Below are positions 14,120-22,488 of a DNA stretch of 31,674 nucleotides, in pieces. Made by a program: the position numbers and the translations under genes. Every line of letters starts with the position of its first letter. Positions within the stretch are counted from its first letter, which is position 1. This DNA is from a virus, in the IMG/VR virus record IMGVR_UViG_3300042562_000683, positions 1-31,674 of that record; one strand, given 5' to 3'. Under the pieces are notes generated by a model. The model was not told where the DNA came from and did not search any database. It was given only the letters and a program-made list of their open reading frames with translations.

Positions 14120-16465
14120 ATGGCGAAGACTTTGCAGATCGTCATCGCCGGCGTCGACAAGGGCGCCACCAAAGTCTTCAAAGATGTCGACGATGCGGCC
14201 GAAACCACGCAAGGCAAGCTTGCCGCTATGGGTTCGAAGATCGGCCCCGGCGTCGCTGCTGCTGCGACTGCTGTCGTGGCCGGCGTCGCCTTCGCCGTGA
14301 AGGGAGCCTACGACGCTGCGGCCGAATCGGCGAAGATCGGCCGCGAGACCGAGCGCGTGTTGCAGACAACGGGCGCTTCGGCTTGGACAACTGCCGACCA
14401 GATTGGCGACCTTGCCGGGTCGATGTCTGAACTGACTGGCGCCGATGACGAGATGATCCAGTCGGGCGCCAACCTGCTCCTGACGTTCACGAACATCAAG
14501 AACCAGCTGGGCGAGAACAACGACATATTCGACCAGGCCACCGGCCTCGCTCTCGACATGTCCACTGTTCTCGGGACCGACATGTCATCGGCCAGCATCC
14601 AACTCGGCAAGGCGCTGAACGACCCGGTGAAGGGCATTACCGCCTTGTCGAAGGCCGGCGTGTCTTTCACCGGCGAACAGAAGGAACAGATCAAGACCCT
14701 CACCGCTACCGGTGACATCTTGGGTGCTCAGAAGATCATCCTGGCTGAACTGTCGCGCGAGTTCGGCGGTGCCGCTGAAGCCGCCGGCACCCCGGTCGAC
14801 AAGCTCAGGACGAAACTAGGCAACCTGCAAGAGCAGGTCGGCGCGCAACTGATACCGATCTTCGACACGGTGGCCGGCATCATCGGCACCGTTGCCGAGG
14901 GTTTCATGAATCTCCCGGGCCCGGTGCAGGTTGTCATCGAAGTCTTGACTCTCATGGGCACCGGCGTCTTTGGCGCCACACTGCTCGTGAGCAAGTTGGC
15001 GTCAATGTTCTCGGACACCCTCGGCCCGGTCCTCGGCTTCGTCAGGAAGTTCGCCGACGACGCTGCCTTGGGCATAGCAAACATTGCGACGAAGATGGGC
15101 GCCAGTCAGACCGGCGCCGCAAACTTCGCAGCCGGTCTCTCGGGCGCGCTCGGCCCCGCACTTCTCGGCGTCGGCGCTGTCGCAGTTATTGGCATGGGCA
15201 TCTTCTCGATGTACCAGAAGAACCAGCAAGAAGCCGAAGAAGCTGCAAGAAAGTTCGGCGACACTCTCGACGCTCAGACCGGCGCAATCACAGGCAACAC
15301 GACTGCGCTGATTGAGAAGACACTTACAGACAGAAACCAAGTAGATAATCTCAACGCCGCCGCGATCTCTATCAATGACTACACGGCAGCAATCAGCTCG
15401 AGCACGGACATGCTGTTCTCTGAGTTTGACATGAAGATGAAGATGGCCGATGCCGACAAGTACGGCGGTCAAATCCGAGACAACTTGGTAGCAAAGCTGC
15501 GCGAAGAAGGCGGCGAGCGAAACCTAATGCTCGCTACTTTAGTTGAGCAGAAACAACTCGACGGCGGCCTGATTGAGACGATCTATCAGCAGACCGGCGC
15601 GTACGACAAGAAGATCGAAGCGCTTAGGCAGCAAACCATTCTGCAAGGTCGCGCTAACGGTCTCACAAATGAAGAAGCAACCTCGGCTGCGAACGCTGCG
15701 GCGGCAAACATCAAGCACGCCGACTCCCTCAAAGAGGTCGCTGCCGAGCTGCGCGCGCAGACTGACCCCTACTTCGCTGCGTTCCGCGGTCTGGACCAGG
15801 TAAACAAAGCACAAGCGAACTACGACAAGACCGTCGCCGATGGCTCGAAGACAGACCAAGAGAAGAAGGCTGCGTACATTGACCTTGCGCAAGCGGCCGC
15901 CGGGTACAAGGGCGACCTGCTTGAACTCGACGAGCAGAACAAGCGCAACGGCACCAGCAACGACGACCTAACGACATCACTGGATGGCCTCGCCCAGTTC
16001 GGTCTGAACAAGACCGGCGCAGCAGCCGACGGCGCCAAGCAGGATCTTGCCAACCTCGGCTTCGTGGCCGCTGTTGTCGGACAACAAGAGGTCAACATCC
16101 CGGTCACTGTCAATATCACCGAAGCACAAGCCAAGATCCGTGAACTCGTCGGTTTCATCTCAACCCAACTGACAGGCACGTTCGGCAATGGTCTCGGGAT
16201 CAAGGCGCCACCTCCCGCACGCGCAGCCGGCGGACCCGTCAGCGCCAACGGCACCTACCTTGTCGGCGAACAGGGCCCGGAGCTGCTGCAGATGGGATCG
16301 GGTTCCGGTCGCATCTTCTCCAACCCGCAGTCCTCGCGCATGTTGGGCGGTGGCTCCTCGATGAACGTGACGATAAACATGCCAGCCGGCGCCAATGGTG
16401 ACGACGTTGTCCGTGCCCTCAAGCAGTACGAGCGCGCCAACGGTGCCCTCTACGCGTCCGTATGA
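14120..16465 (+). CDS. Tape measure protein
   Basis: A 781-residue protein that sets tail length and occupies the tail lumen. The start (KTLQIVIAGVDKGATKVFKDVDD) is a typical tape-measure N-terminus. It contains two hydrophobic stretches (GVAAAATAVVAGVAFAVKGAY near 45-65, and VIEVLTLMGTGVFGATLL), a TMP-core-like AGVSFTGEQKEQIKTL...ILAELSREFGGAAEAA segment with PVDKLRTKLGNLQEQVG, and long helical repeats after that. The C-terminus has ARAAGGPVSANGTYLVGEQGPEL, seen in many tape measure proteins. At about 0.15 nm per residue a tail of roughly 115 nm is expected. TAGGAG at 14107-14112 precedes the ATG. Confidence 0.93.
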   Translation: MAKTLQIVIAGVDKGATKVFKDVDDAAETTQGKLAAMGSKIGPGVAAAATAVVAGVAFAVKGAYDAAAESAKIGRETERVLQTTGASAWTTADQIGDLAGSMSELTGADDEMIQSGANLLLTFTNIKNQLGENNDIFDQATGLALDMSTVLGTDMSSASIQLGKALNDPVKGITALSKAGVSFTGEQKEQIKTLTATGDILGAQKIILAELSREFGGAAEAAGTPVDKLRTKLGNLQEQVGAQLIPIFDTVAGIIGTVAEGFMNLPGPVQVVIEVLTLMGTGVFGATLLVSKLASMFSDTLGPVLGFVRKFADDAALGIANIATKMGASQTGAANFAAGLSGALGPALLGVGAVAVIGMGIFSMYQKNQQEAEEAARKFGDTLDAQTGAITGNTTALIEKTLTDRNQVDNLNAAAISINDYTAAISSSTDMLFSEFDMKMKMADADKYGGQIRDNLVAKLREEGGERNLMLATLVEQKQLDGGLIETIYQQTGAYDKKIEALRQQTILQGRANGLTNEEATSAANAAAANIKHADSLKEVAAELRAQTDPYFAAFRGLDQVNKAQANYDKTVADGSKTDQEKKAAYIDLAQAAAGYKGDLLELDEQNKRNGTSNDDLTTSLDGLAQFGLNKTGAAADGAKQDLANLGFVAAVVGQQEVNIPVTVNITEAQAKIRELVGFISTQLTGTFGNGLGIKAPPPARAAGGPVSANGTYLVGEQGPELLQMGSGSGRIFSNPQSSRMLGGGSSMNVTINMPAGANGDDVVRALKQYERANGALYASV

Positions 16466-17766
16466 GCGTCACCGGCTGGGGCGGCGTAACGCTCACGGTC
16501 GAACTCGGACTCGCAGCCAACTCTGAAGATCCGGGCACGCCGGGCTTCGGGACTGGCACCTGGGGCGTGTCGCTCTGGGACGAGGACGTGTGGGCCGCCG
16601 GCCCTGTGTTCTCCGACATCACAGAACATGTCCTCGGTGTCGACATCTCCTCGGGCTTCTCCTATGAGATGGACAAGTACCAGACCGGCCGGCTGAGTCT
16701 CACTCTCGACAATGCCGACGGCGAGTTCTCCACCGATAACCCGTCGTCCCCTTACTGGCTGTTCGGTCAAACCACTATCGCCCCGCTTCGTCAGATCCGT
16801 GTCACCGCTTCCTACGCTGGGGTCACTTGGCCCGAGTTCGCCGGCCGCATCGATTCATGGGATGAGTCTTTGGACATGGCGGGCGGCACCGTCTCGGTCA
16901 CCGCCCTCGACTTCTTCGGCGACTTGGCTGCGTGGACCGGGTTCGCTACGACTCCTGTCGGCGCAGGCGAGACGTTCGGCGCACGATGCACTCGCATCCT
17001 CGATGCCGCCGGGTGGACTGGGCCGCGTGCAGTCGATGTCGGCAAGTCAACCCAGCAAGCCACCGACCTCGCAGGGTCGGCTGTCTCGCAGCTCGAAGCG
17101 GCAGCAGCCGCCGAGGGTGGCGCGGTGTGGGTTGACGGCGCGGGCTTGTTGCGTTGCGAGGGTCGTAACTCTTTGCTGGAGAAGTCGGGGTCGAACACCA
17201 CGCAGCTTCGTTTCTCCAATCACCGCGAAGGCTCGGCCGAGTTTCTTTACGAGCCTGATTCTGTGGGCACGGCTTACGACGCCACCACTGTTGTCAACGT
17301 GGCGAGCTATCAGGCGACCGGTGGCACGCTGCAGACCTCGACCTCGCAGACCAGTCGCGATCTGTACGGCGACCGGATCGAATCGAAGAGTGGCCTGGAC
17401 AACTCGGCCGACGACGATGTCAAGATCCTCGCCACCCGGGCCATCGCTCTTGGCCAGTTCCCCGAGCGTCGGGTGGAGTCGCTTACCTTTCAGCCGATGC
17501 GGCAACCGTCGCAGGCTCAGATCGACAGCGCATGGCAGGCAATCGCCGGCCAGGGCACCAGCCTCCGATCGCTCGTCGACTTCTCGCATCGGACCCCGCA
17601 AGGCTTCGACGTTGACCGCTGGCTGTACGTCCGCGGCCGCAAGGTTCGGATTACGCCGACCGACTGGACGATGTCGCTGGAGTTCACGTCGGCGACTGTC
17701 TGGCAAACGCTGTTCGATTCTCGCTGGGATGTGGCCACCTGGTCCGCGTCGGCGTGGACCTGGTAA
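16462..17766 (+). CDS. Minor tail protein (distal tail/baseplate type)
   Basis: A 434-residue tail-tip protein whose ATG overlaps the tape measure stop (ATGA). The N-terminal region contains FSDITEHVLGVDISSGFSYE and YQTGRLSLTLDNADGEFSTD, the tail-protein pattern common to the first minor tail protein of many actinophages, with a WPEFAGRIDSW strand following. The middle is a helical/beta domain (FGARCTRILDAAGWTG) and the C-terminal RGRKVRITPTDWTMSLEFTS resembles late baseplate-hub strands. The position immediately after the tape measure gene fits a distal tail or hub subunit. No catalytic motif seen. Confidence 0.8.
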   Translation: MSVTGWGGVTLTVELGLAANSEDPGTPGFGTGTWGVSLWDEDVWAAGPVFSDITEHVLGVDISSGFSYEMDKYQTGRLSLTLDNADGEFSTDNPSSPYWLFGQTTIAPLRQIRVTASYAGVTWPEFAGRIDSWDESLDMAGGTVSVTALDFFGDLAAWTGFATTPVGAGETFGARCTRILDAAGWTGPRAVDVGKSTQQATDLAGSAVSQLEAAAAAEGGAVWVDGAGLLRCEGRNSLLEKSGSNTTQLRFSNHREGSAEFLYEPDSVGTAYDATTVVNVASYQATGGTLQTSTSQTSRDLYGDRIESKSGLDNSADDDVKILATRAIALGQFPERRVESLTFQPMRQPSQAQIDSAWQAIAGQGTSLRSLVDFSHRTPQGFDVDRWLYVRGRKVRITPTDWTMSLEFTSATVWQTLFDSRWDVATWSASAWTW

Positions 17767-17792
17767 CCCCTCTCAACTTCTAGGAGCCTCAC

Positions 17793-18410
17793 ATGGCCGT
17801 TCCCCCTTATGTCACAGCAGGCACCGCCATCGAGGAGACCTGGGGAGACCAGATCGCCGAGTCGGTCGTGAACCCGTTTGCGTCGGCAGCTGCCCGTTCG
17901 TCGGCGATCACCGCGCCAGTCAACGGCATGACGACGGCGATCACGGCGGCCAGCGCTCTCAACGGCCTCGAGGTCTACAACGGCGTCAGTTGGCGCAAGC
18001 CGTGGAGTATGCCGTGGGGCTTCGTCGGCCAATACACCCCGGCGTCATTCAACTTCAACGTCACCATCGGCTACTCGGCGACGTTCTCCCCGACTCTGGT
18101 GCAGAACCGCCTTTACAAGTTCTCGATCACCGGCCGATTCGAGAACGGTTCTGTCACCGGCGTGATCGACATCTTGGCCCTGTACCTGAACACCGGCAAT
18201 GTCCTAGTGCAGAATCACTTGTTCACCTACACGCAGACCACGGCGAGCGGCCAGAACGGGGCCACAGGGACCACCTACTACACCGCCGCGGCCAGCGGTG
18301 CGCTCGCGTTCAAACTCGGCGCGGCCTCGACATCATCGGCCACGAACCAGCAGTACATCACGACCAACATCATCGTCGAGGACATCGGGCCAAACGGCGC
18401 TCCCGTCTGA
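17793..18410 (+). CDS. Minor structural (tail) protein, beta-rich
   Basis: A 205-residue protein preceded by a TAGGAG site at 17781-17786. The opening MAVPPYVTAGTAIEETWGDQIAESVVNPFA is common in small actinophage tail proteins that follow the tail-tip genes. A short helical/collar-like section is followed by a long beta-rich jelly-roll-like region (FNVTIGYSATFSPTLVQNRL, YKFSITGRFENG, LFTYTQTTASG). This suggests a receptor- or surface-exposed decoration of the tail tip. The stop TGA shares bases with the ATG of the endolysin gene. Confidence 0.7.
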   Translation: MAVPPYVTAGTAIEETWGDQIAESVVNPFASAAARSSAITAPVNGMTTAITAASALNGLEVYNGVSWRKPWSMPWGFVGQYTPASFNFNVTIGYSATFSPTLVQNRLYKFSITGRFENGSVTGVIDILALYLNTGNVLVQNHLFTYTQTTASGQNGATGTTYYTAAASGALAFKLGAASTSSATNQQYITTNIIVEDIGPNGAPV

Positions 18411-19258
18411 TGGGGTTCTACCTTCTCGACAACCCGCCAGCGTCTCGGCAGTTCTACCCGACGCGCACAAGCGCACCGACGTTTGCGGTCGGCGTGCACA
18501 CTTCCGAGGGTCCGACAGGACCGGGTAGCGCACGCGGCTTAGCAGGGTTCATCTCTCGGCGCAGCGACCCGGGATCCTACGCGTGCATCGTCGACAGCGA
18601 AGAAACCATCGCCATGGTCCCCGCCGACTACACGACGTTCTCGGTGGCCGCGTCTGGGTACAACTCGCGCACCTGGCACATCTGTCTCGCTGGCAAGTCG
18701 GCGGAACTAAACCCCGACGACGCCAACACACAGGCCATGATCGCCCGCGCGGGCGCTGCGATTCGTGAGCTGTGGAACGCGCAAGGCGTCCCGCTCTCGT
18801 CCGCTCAGTGGATCGGCACCGAAGCTCTGAACCGCCCGGGTCTGTTCTGTCATGGCGACGTTCAAAGTTGGGATCGTTCCGACGCGTGGAGTCGTCACCC
18901 TGACCGTGGGCGCCTCGACCAGATGCTCGCGGACGCAATCGCACCTCCCGCACCGCCCGCCCCGAAAGGCTCCCACAAAATGATCTCGCTACTGACAATG
19001 CCGGACGGCCGTGGTGTCGAGTTCCGAGCCGTATGGGGGACGATTGTCCACCGCTGGCAGAAGACGGTCGGCGGATCGTGGACCGAGTGGGCGCTAGTCA
19101 ACGCGACGAAGCCGCCGACCGTCGTCGATTCCGTTTCCGCTCGCGTCGCTTCCGGCGGGGCGCTGGAGATCCTCGCCTGGAACTCAGCCGACGGCACAAC
19201 GGTCCGTTCATGGCAGCCCACGAAGGGCAGCAGCTGGTCGGGATGGTCTGCCGCATGA
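18410..19258 (+). CDS. Endolysin: N-acetylmuramoyl-L-alanine amidase with C-terminal lectin-like repeats
   Basis: A 282-residue lysis enzyme that should cleave the amide bond between MurNAc and the peptide stem. The Amidase_2-like domain (1-175) has VGVHTSEG (H30), a conserved RTWHICLAG (H90), ALNRPGLFCHGDVQ (H148) and WSRHPDRGR (H163, D165) as likely zinc and catalytic residues. A proline linker (APPAPPAP, 178-185) leads to a C-terminal region (190-282) with two repeats ending SWTEW and SWSGW, like PLL-type fucose-binding lectin blades, probably binding wall polysaccharide. The ATG at 18410 overlaps the previous stop; a longer upstream frame lies inside structural genes. Lysis partners follow at 19255 and 22765. 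Confidence 0.87.
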   Translation: MGFYLLDNPPASRQFYPTRTSAPTFAVGVHTSEGPTGPGSARGLAGFISRRSDPGSYACIVDSEETIAMVPADYTTFSVAASGYNSRTWHICLAGKSAELNPDDANTQAMIARAGAAIRELWNAQGVPLSSAQWIGTEALNRPGLFCHGDVQSWDRSDAWSRHPDRGRLDQMLADAIAPPAPPAPKGSHKMISLLTMPDGRGVEFRAVWGTIVHRWQKTVGGSWTEWALVNATKPPTVVDSVSARVASGGALEILAWNSADGTTVRSWQPTKGSSWSGWSAA

Positions 19259-19488
19259 ACGCGGAGCCGATGATCGTCGCCGCTGTACCTGCGACGATTG
19301 CGCTCCTCGGTGTTGTGTGGCAGTCCCGCAAGACTCGCAAGCTCAATACCGACGAGCACCAATACAACGCCGACAAGCTCGACCGTATCGAAGGCACCGT
19401 CGAGAAGGTCGTCGACAAGGTCGACCGGCTGGCCGAGAACCAGCAGCGACACGAACAGGTCAAGCACCGGCGCGAGCGTCGCTGGTAG
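19255..19488 (+). CDS. Membrane-anchored coiled-coil protein; possible holin or lysis accessory
   Basis: A 77-residue protein whose ATG overlaps the endolysin stop. It has one N-terminal membrane helix (MIVAAVPATIALLGVVW) and a long charged coiled coil with heptad pattern (LDRIEGTVEKVVDKVDRLAENQQRHEQVKH). Such one-span plus coiled-coil proteins stand next to endolysin genes in many mycobacterial-type phages (DUF2746-like) and are considered holin candidates. It is short and ends in a very basic RRERRW. Confidence 0.65.
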   Translation: MNAEPMIVAAVPATIALLGVVWQSRKTRKLNTDEHQYNADKLDRIEGTVEKVVDKVDRLAENQQRHEQVKHRRERRW

Positions 19489-19516
19489 TCCGTATCCCTC
19501 GAGCATTGGCGGGCGA

Positions 19517-20329
19517 ATGATCGAAGCACGAACGCACCTGGTGATCCCGGACACACAGTCCAAGGCCGGCGTGCCGACTGTTCACCTTGAGTGGATTGGC
19601 CAGTACATCGTCGACAAGCAGCCCGACGTGGTCATCCATCTTGGAGACCATGCCGACATGCCGAGCTTGTCGAGCTGGGATTCTGGTACTCGCGCTTTCG
19701 AGGGCCGGCGCTACACGGCTGACATCGAGGCCGCCAACGCTGCGTTCGACATCCTGTGCCGGCCGATGGCCAAGTACAACGCCCACATGGTGGCGATCAA
19801 GGGCAAGCAGTACAAGCCCGAGCGGGTCATCCTTCTCGGCAATCACGAGCACCGCATCGACCGAGCCACGAACGACGACGCCAAGCTGACCGGGCTGATC
19901 TCCACCGACGACCTGAACTACGCCTCGCACGGCTGGACGGTCGAACCGTTCCTACGCCCCAAGTTCATCGACGGCGTTGGGTACTGCCACTTCTTCTCTA
20001 ACCCGATGACAGGCAAGCCTCTCGGCGGTGCGGCTGCGACCCGACTGAAGACCATCGGCCACAGCTTCACGATGGGCCACCAACAGACCCTCGACTACAC
20101 GGTGCGCTTCTTGTCGAACGGCCAGCAGCAGAACGGCCTCGTGGCCGGCGCCTGCTACCTGCACGACGAGGACTACAAGGGCTACCAGGGCAACGCCCAC
20201 TGGCGTGGCGTGATCGTCAAGCACCAGGTGCACGACGGCAGCTACGACCCGATGTTCGTGTCCCTCGATTACTTGTGCCGCCGCTACGAAGGCCGCACCC
20301 TCGCCCAGTTCATGCAGCACCTCTACTGA
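19517..20329 (+). CDS. Calcineurin-like metallophosphoesterase
   Basis: A 270-residue phosphoesterase. The five metallophosphatase motifs can be followed: LVIPDTQ (D...), VVIHLGDHADM (GDxxD), ILLGNHEHRID (GNHE), GHSFTMGHQQ (H) and a later NAHWRGVIVKHQ with histidines. It is followed by a DUF6378-like gene and preceded by the lysis genes. The ATG at 19517 begins right before the conserved first strand; the open frame upstream lies over the preceding gene. Substrate is unknown; a role in nucleic-acid or cyclic-nucleotide hydrolysis is possible. It is common in actinophage genomes in this region. Confidence 0.85.
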   Translation: MIEARTHLVIPDTQSKAGVPTVHLEWIGQYIVDKQPDVVIHLGDHADMPSLSSWDSGTRAFEGRRYTADIEAANAAFDILCRPMAKYNAHMVAIKGKQYKPERVILLGNHEHRIDRATNDDAKLTGLISTDDLNYASHGWTVEPFLRPKFIDGVGYCHFFSNPMTGKPLGGAAATRLKTIGHSFTMGHQQTLDYTVRFLSNGQQQNGLVAGACYLHDEDYKGYQGNAHWRGVIVKHQVHDGSYDPMFVSLDYLCRRYEGRTLAQFMQHLY

Positions 20330-20344
20330 TCGCAGGAGATCGCC

Positions 20345-20722
20345 GTGGGCAAGAAGAAGAACGCCATCGAACCCGGTGTCGCACAGTGGGATTCGATTAC
20401 CGCCGACGCTCATGCCCTGGTCTACGGCGACCGTGGTGCCCTCTATGACCACCCGGCCGTGGACTACCAGCGCACGGTCGACCTGTTCAACTCAATAGTC
20501 GAGGGCGCCGATCTGACCGCCGCCGAAGGTGTCGTGTTCATGCTGTGCGTGAAGCTCTCCCGACTCGGCAACGGCATCGAGCAGGGCTTCCCACCCGAGA
20601 TGCTCAGGGACACCATCGTCGACTTGGCCGGCTACGCCGAATGCCTCTATGGCGTGCTGACCTTCGTGCCGCCGGCCCTCGAAGACGAGCTCGACGACGA
20701 GCCCGACGACGACGATGACTGA
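20345..20722 (+). CDS. DUF6378-like small phage protein
   Basis: A 125-residue protein starting at a GTG with a CAGGAG site at 20333-20338. The sequence has ALVYGDRGALYDHPAVDYQRTVDLFNSIVEGADLTAAEG followed by VKLSRLGNGIEQG and DTIVDLAGYAECL, the pattern of DUF6378 proteins (R-x-x-x-YGHP, DYxRT, KLxR, DxxGYA). That family is widespread in phages and proposed to be all-helical, MazG/NTP-pyrophosphatase-like in fold; activity is not established. The C-terminal tail is very acidic (DDEPDDDDD). It overlaps the next gene by eight bases. Confidence 0.72.
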   Translation: MGKKKNAIEPGVAQWDSITADAHALVYGDRGALYDHPAVDYQRTVDLFNSIVEGADLTAAEGVVFMLCVKLSRLGNGIEQGFPPEMLRDTIVDLAGYAECLYGVLTFVPPALEDELDDEPDDDDD

Positions 20723-20957
20723 CACCCAGTGGGGCTGGGCGCTGCTGGTCTGCGAACTCGCCGGCCTCGCTGCCACGAGTCACCTGGTCGGCGCACGTCG
20801 CCTCTGGTGGGGCTGGCTAGTTGTCCTCGGCTGCGTCTCGGTTCCGTGGGTCGCTTACTCGATCGCCACGTCTCGCACCCCTTTCCTTCTTCTGTCGGTC
20901 CTCTGGGCCGGCGTGCACATCACGAACGCCTACCGGTGGAAAGCAGATCCCGAATGA
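20715..20957 (+). CDS. Three-helix membrane protein
   Basis: An 80-residue integral membrane protein. Three hydrophobic stretches are visible: GWALLVCELAGLAATSHLVG, WWGWLVVLGCVSVPWVAYSI and PFLLLSVLWAGVHITNAY. The WWGW and the NAYRW at the end are features of small phage membrane proteins of the type found near lysis genes in actinophages. Its ATG lies inside the preceding stop region and its own stop overlaps the next ATG. It might assist lysis or membrane conductance; that is inference. Confidence 0.7.
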   Translation: MTDTQWGWALLVCELAGLAATSHLVGARRLWWGWLVVLGCVSVPWVAYSIATSRTPFLLLSVLWAGVHITNAYRWKADPE

Positions 20958-21292
20958 CTACGCCCGCTGTGTATTCGTTGAATGTTCGCATCGGTTCGAC
21001 CGAGACCGTGTCGCTCACCCTGCAAGGCGCCGACGGCACGCCCACCAATATCACCGGGCGCACCTACGCGGCTCAGATCCGCACGACCGCCGACGCCACC
21101 ACGACCGTCGCTGTCTTTGCTTGCTCGATCGTCTCGGCCGCTGCCGGCACCGTGTCGGCCACACTGTCGGCCACGACCACCGCAGCCCTCGCACCGCAGG
21201 CCGCGGTGTGGGATCTCGTCGAAACCAACGGCGCCACGGTCACCACGCTCCTCGCCGGCCCGGTCACTGTCCAGCAGGGCGTGACGCGATGA
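20954..21292 (+). CDS. Baseplate/tail-fibre-associated beta-sandwich protein
   Basis: A 112-residue protein beginning at the ATG that overlaps the previous stop. The pattern SLNVRIGSTETVSLTLQGADGTPTNITGRTYAAQIR... ending LLAGPVTVQQGVTR is typical of small BppU-like beta-sandwich modules placed just before tail fibre genes in many phages. No catalytic residue is seen. Its stop overlaps the fibre ATG, so the two are coupled, and it may attach the fibre to the tail. An open frame extending upstream is noise in the previous gene. Confidence 0.72.
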   Translation: MTTPAVYSLNVRIGSTETVSLTLQGADGTPTNITGRTYAAQIRTTADATTTVAVFACSIVSAAAGTVSATLSATTTAALAPQAAVWDLVETNGATVTTLLAGPVTVQQGVTR

Positions 21293-22488
21293 ACGACGCA
21301 GTGACCCTGCGCACCTCCGATGCGGTCGTGGTTCGTGTCGGTGTCGACTCGGTGCGCGTGGTCGAGTCTCCGAGCAACGTCATCACAGCCGTCGGCTCGA
21401 GCGTCTCGGGGCCTGTTGGCCCGCAAGGCAACCAAGGCTTACGGGGTGCTACTGGCGCTCAGGGTGCGACTGGTGCGACTGGCAATCAGGGCGCCGTCGG
21501 CGTCCAAGGTGCACAGGGCGTCATCGGTTCACAGGGCGTCATCGGTGCACAGGGTGCCACCGGTGCACAGGGCAACCAAGGATTCCAAGGTGCCACCGGT
21601 GCACAGGGTGCTACTGGCGCTCAGGGCGTCATCGGCGCCCAGGGTGCACAGGGCAGCACCGGCCCACAGGGCAACCAAGGCCCACAGGGTGTCGGTGGTG
21701 CTCAGGGAGCGGCTGGTGCTCAGGGTGCTCAGGGTGCTCAGGGTGCACAGGGAGCACAGGGCAACCAAGGATTCCAAGGCAACCAAGGTGCGACCGGTGC
21801 ACAAGGTTTCCAAGGTGTCATCGGTGCACAGGGAGCACAGGGCAACACGGGCGCACAGGGTGCCGGTGTCGCCGCGGGCGGAACGATCGGTCAGGCGTTG
21901 GTCAAGAACTCAGCCACCGATTACGACACGCAATGGGCTTCTATCAATTCGGTGGACCGCTTGCGCGACTATCTGCAAATGTCCGCCACGGCACTTGACG
22001 TATTCTCGCGTTCGATCGTTGTCTCGACTATCACGCTTGTCACCGGCCAAGCGCGTGTCGTCTACTTCACCCCCCCCTATGACATAACTGTTTCGGAAAT
22101 CACGTTCATTAGCGGTACCACTGCGTCAAGCGGTTTGACTCTTGCTCGTTTCGGACTTTACGACCCGACCGAACTAGTAGCTCGCACCGCATCCGATACC
22201 ACTTTGTTCAACTCAACTGCAACGGCATACACCCGGTCCTTCGATACCGCAGGCGGCTTCCCGGCCACGTTCGACCTTGTGGCAGGCACCCGATATGGGG
22301 TGGGATTTATCTTCGTGGGGACAACCCCGGGCAGCGTCTTTGGCACGAGTCAACCCGGAACTGGCGGGCAGGTGTTGACTGCGCTAAGTCCCCGAATTAG
22401 TGGCGTCCAGAACGGCCTGTCGGACTTCCAGACAGGGACCCTGCCCGTCAACAACAACGGCGGCGTCCCCTTTGCGAGACTGTCATGA
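21289..22488 (+). CDS. Collagen-like tail fibre protein
   Basis: A 399-residue fibre. Residues 1-40 form the attachment head (NDAVTLRTSDAVVVRVGVDS...). Residues 41-192 are an uninterrupted Gly-X-Y collagen-like shaft of about 50 triplets, dominated by GAQ, GNQ, GVI and GAT. A short helix (VDRLRDYLQMSATAL) and a beta-rich head domain follow (VSTITLVTGQARVVYFTP ... LDSG-rich turns), ending PVNNNGGVPFARLS, as in receptor-binding fibre tips. The head domain DNA looks less GC-rich than the shaft, which hints at exchange between phages. The shaft would trimerise; the head is the likely host-range determinant. Confidence 0.88.
   Translation: MNDAVTLRTSDAVVVRVGVDSVRVVESPSNVITAVGSSVSGPVGPQGNQGLRGATGAQGATGATGNQGAVGVQGAQGVIGSQGVIGAQGATGAQGNQGFQGATGAQGATGAQGVIGAQGAQGSTGPQGNQGPQGVGGAQGAAGAQGAQGAQGAQGAQGNQGFQGNQGATGAQGFQGVIGAQGAQGNTGAQGAGVAAGGTIGQALVKNSATDYDTQWASINSVDRLRDYLQMSATALDVFSRSIVVSTITLVTGQARVVYFTPPYDITVSEITFISGTTASSGLTLARFGLYDPTELVARTASDTTLFNSTATAYTRSFDTAGGFPATFDLVAGTRYGVGFIFVGTTPGSVFGTSQPGTGGQVLTALSPRISGVQNGLSDFQTGTLPVNNNGGVPFARLS
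21409..21867 (+). repeat. Tandem 9-bp-type repeats encoding the collagen-like shaft
   Basis: Runs of variants of GGTGCACAG, GGTGCTCAG and GGCAACCAA repeat in register with the codons for Gly-X-Gln. The repeats are imperfect at the DNA level with many synonymous differences, which indicates an older array or selection for protein, but closely spaced identical units make length changes by slippage or recombination likely. Confidence 0.85.

Noticed and set aside
13989-14300. Separate gene between chaperone and tape measure protein in the third frame
   Set aside because: It overlaps both the -1 extension with the YGIRPWE motif and the start of the tape measure gene, and has no recognisable domain.
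16712-18409. Long open frame on the plus strand reading over the minor tail gene into the endolysin
   Set aside because: Only the part from 18410 on has amidase motifs. The upstream part is Arg/Ser/Pro-rich, typical of an out-of-frame reading of GC-rich coding DNA, and overlaps two well-supported tail genes.
21529-21813. Minus-strand Leu/Thr/Ser-rich open frame opposite the fibre shaft
   Set aside because: It is the complement of the collagen-like repeats; low complexity, no start signal, no homologous pattern.
21409-21867. CRISPR array
   Set aside because: The repeats are short, imperfect, without unique spacers, and stay in one reading frame coding for Gly-X-Gln triplets; they are the collagen-like shaft.
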